A stretch of DNA of 12,681 nucleotides, from the NCBI GenBank assembly GCA_025963425.1, contig JAOPUQ010000155.1, forward strand, positions 1-12,681. Reading direction: 5' to 3'. Under the pieces are notes generated by a model. It saw nothing but the letters and a program-made list of their open reading frames with translations. It was not told the origin of the DNA and ran no database searches. A program made the translations under genes and the position numbers. Below are positions 12,341 through 12,681 of this stretch, in pieces; within the stretch, counting starts at the first letter, position 1; each line of letters opens with the position of its first letter. This stretch comes from Modestobacter sp. GTDB lineage: Bacteria > Actinomycetota > Actinomycetes > Mycobacteriales > Geodermatophilaceae.

Positions 12341-12369
12341 AGGGTCACGAATTCCTCTTGACTTGTCAA
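12341..12369 (-). promoter_or_regulatory. Predicted ptsI promoter
   Basis: Read on the minus strand, TTGACA (12369-12364) is a perfect -35 box, followed after 17 bases by GACCCT (12346-12341), which keeps the A and final T of the -10 consensus. Transcription would begin near 12334, giving a leader of about 105 bases. Confidence 0.6.
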
Positions 12370-12386
12370 CGTAACGGAAGTAAAAC
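12358..12386 (+). promoter_or_regulatory. Predicted promoter of the DeoR-type regulator operon
   Basis: TTGACT (12358-12363) and TAAAAC (12381-12386) are 17 bases apart, pointing toward the regulator gene. The -35 box directly abuts the ptsI -35 box on the other strand, so the two make the palindrome TTGACTTGTCAA. RNA polymerase could occupy only one at a time. Confidence 0.55.
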
Positions 12387-12400
12387 AACACGAAGCAAAA

Positions 12401-12418
12401 CCGTTCCCACACGAACGG
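12401..12418. promoter_or_regulatory. Inverted repeat CCGTTC-N6-GAACGG, candidate operator
   Basis: Perfect 6-base arms lie just downstream of the predicted regulator promoter and 47 bases before its ATG. The sequence CACGAA (12410-12415), which overlaps the right arm, also occurs at 12346-12351 and 12389-12394. The position fits autoregulation by the DeoR-type protein, but no consensus can be claimed from one site. Confidence 0.4.
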
Positions 12419-12464
12419 GCACCGCCACCGTCGTTCGTCCACCGCAACGCAGCCGGGAGGTGCC

Positions 12465-12681
12465 ATGTACGCAGAGGAACGCCAGCAGGCGATCGCCGGC
12501 CTTGTCACCCACCGGGGCCGCGTCGCGGTCACCGCCGTCGCCGAGCACTTCGGCGTCACCACCGAGACCGTGCGCCGAGACCTGGCCCTGCTCGAACGGG
12601 CCGGGCTGCTGCGCCGGGTGCACGGCGGCGCCGTGCCGGCCGGCGCGCTGACCGTCGTCGAGCCCGGGCTGGTCGAGCGGC
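12465..12681 (+). CDS. DeoR-family transcriptional regulator, N-terminal part (probable fructose repressor)
   Basis: The first 72 codons of a regulator that runs off the window. The DeoR/GlpR winged helix-turn-helix is complete: MYAEERQQAI at the start, the helix-turn-helix VTAVAEHFGVTTETVRRDL (residues 22-40) and the typical end LRRVHGGAV (49-57). The missing C-terminal part should be a sugar-phosphate sensing domain. GGGAGG lies 4 bases before the ATG at 12465. Divergence from ptsI suggests it is FruR, sensing fructose 1-phosphate or a similar ester and controlling both sides of the intergenic region. That role is inferred from context only. Confidence 0.88.
   Translation, partial: MYAEERQQAIAGLVTHRGRVAVTAVAEHFGVTTETVRRDLALLERAGLLRRVHGGAVPAGALTVVEPGLVER

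Overview
The window reads as the chromosome of a high-GC actinobacterium. G or C fills nearly every third codon position, GTG starts are common, and several genes appear to be leaderless. The mix of a FadE5-type acyl-CoA dehydrogenase, a PtpB-type phosphatase, a ptsI/DeoR divergent pair and many tiny acidic proteins would suit the Geodermatophilaceae (Blastococcus, Geodermatophilus, Modestobacter). That placement is an inference from composition and remembered protein families, not a search result.

Layout. Positions 1-711 hold the 3' part of a ribokinase gene. Positions 750-1500 carry three tiny genes (57, 62 and 43 codons), with strong stem-loops at 933-965 and 1505-1538 acting as likely terminators. 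A TetR-family regulator (about 1702-2331) follows, with two stem-loops behind it, then a conserved 140-residue protein (2533-2955) and another tiny acidic protein (2999-3172). A perfect 12+3+12 palindrome at 3231-3257 sits in the promoter of a fadE5-like acyl-CoA dehydrogenase (3305-5149). A 59-residue acidic protein (5224-5403) converges on a membrane methyl-accepting chemotaxis protein (5459-6790, minus) across a terminator.

The next three plus-strand genes are a 3-hydroxybutyrate dehydrogenase-type SDR (6916-7671), a conserved actinobacterial protein of unknown function (7707-8627) and a PtpB/LipA-type tyrosine phosphatase (8659-9498). Each has a TAnnnT hexamer exactly 6 nt before its start codon, the arrangement expected of leaderless mRNAs. 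Opposite the phosphatase end lies a diguanylate-cyclase (GGDEF) remnant (about 9512-10032, minus) that has lost both ends and has a degenerate active-site motif. A 51-residue Arg-rich protein (10111-10266, minus) and ptsI, PTS enzyme I (10518-12227, minus), follow. A divergent DeoR-family regulator, probably the fructose repressor, starts at 12465 and runs off the window.

Functional picture. The genes are mostly single transcription units of carbon and energy metabolism: ribose phosphorylation, fatty-acid beta-oxidation, ketone-body/PHB oxidation and PTS sugar uptake, with local regulators. The most informative non-coding signals are the fadE5 operator, the ptsI/DeoR intergenic region (back-to-back -35 boxes plus spaced CACGAA repeats) and the run of three leaderless promoters. 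I found no CRISPR array, tRNA, rRNA, insertion sequence, phage gene or obvious new defence or biosynthetic system.
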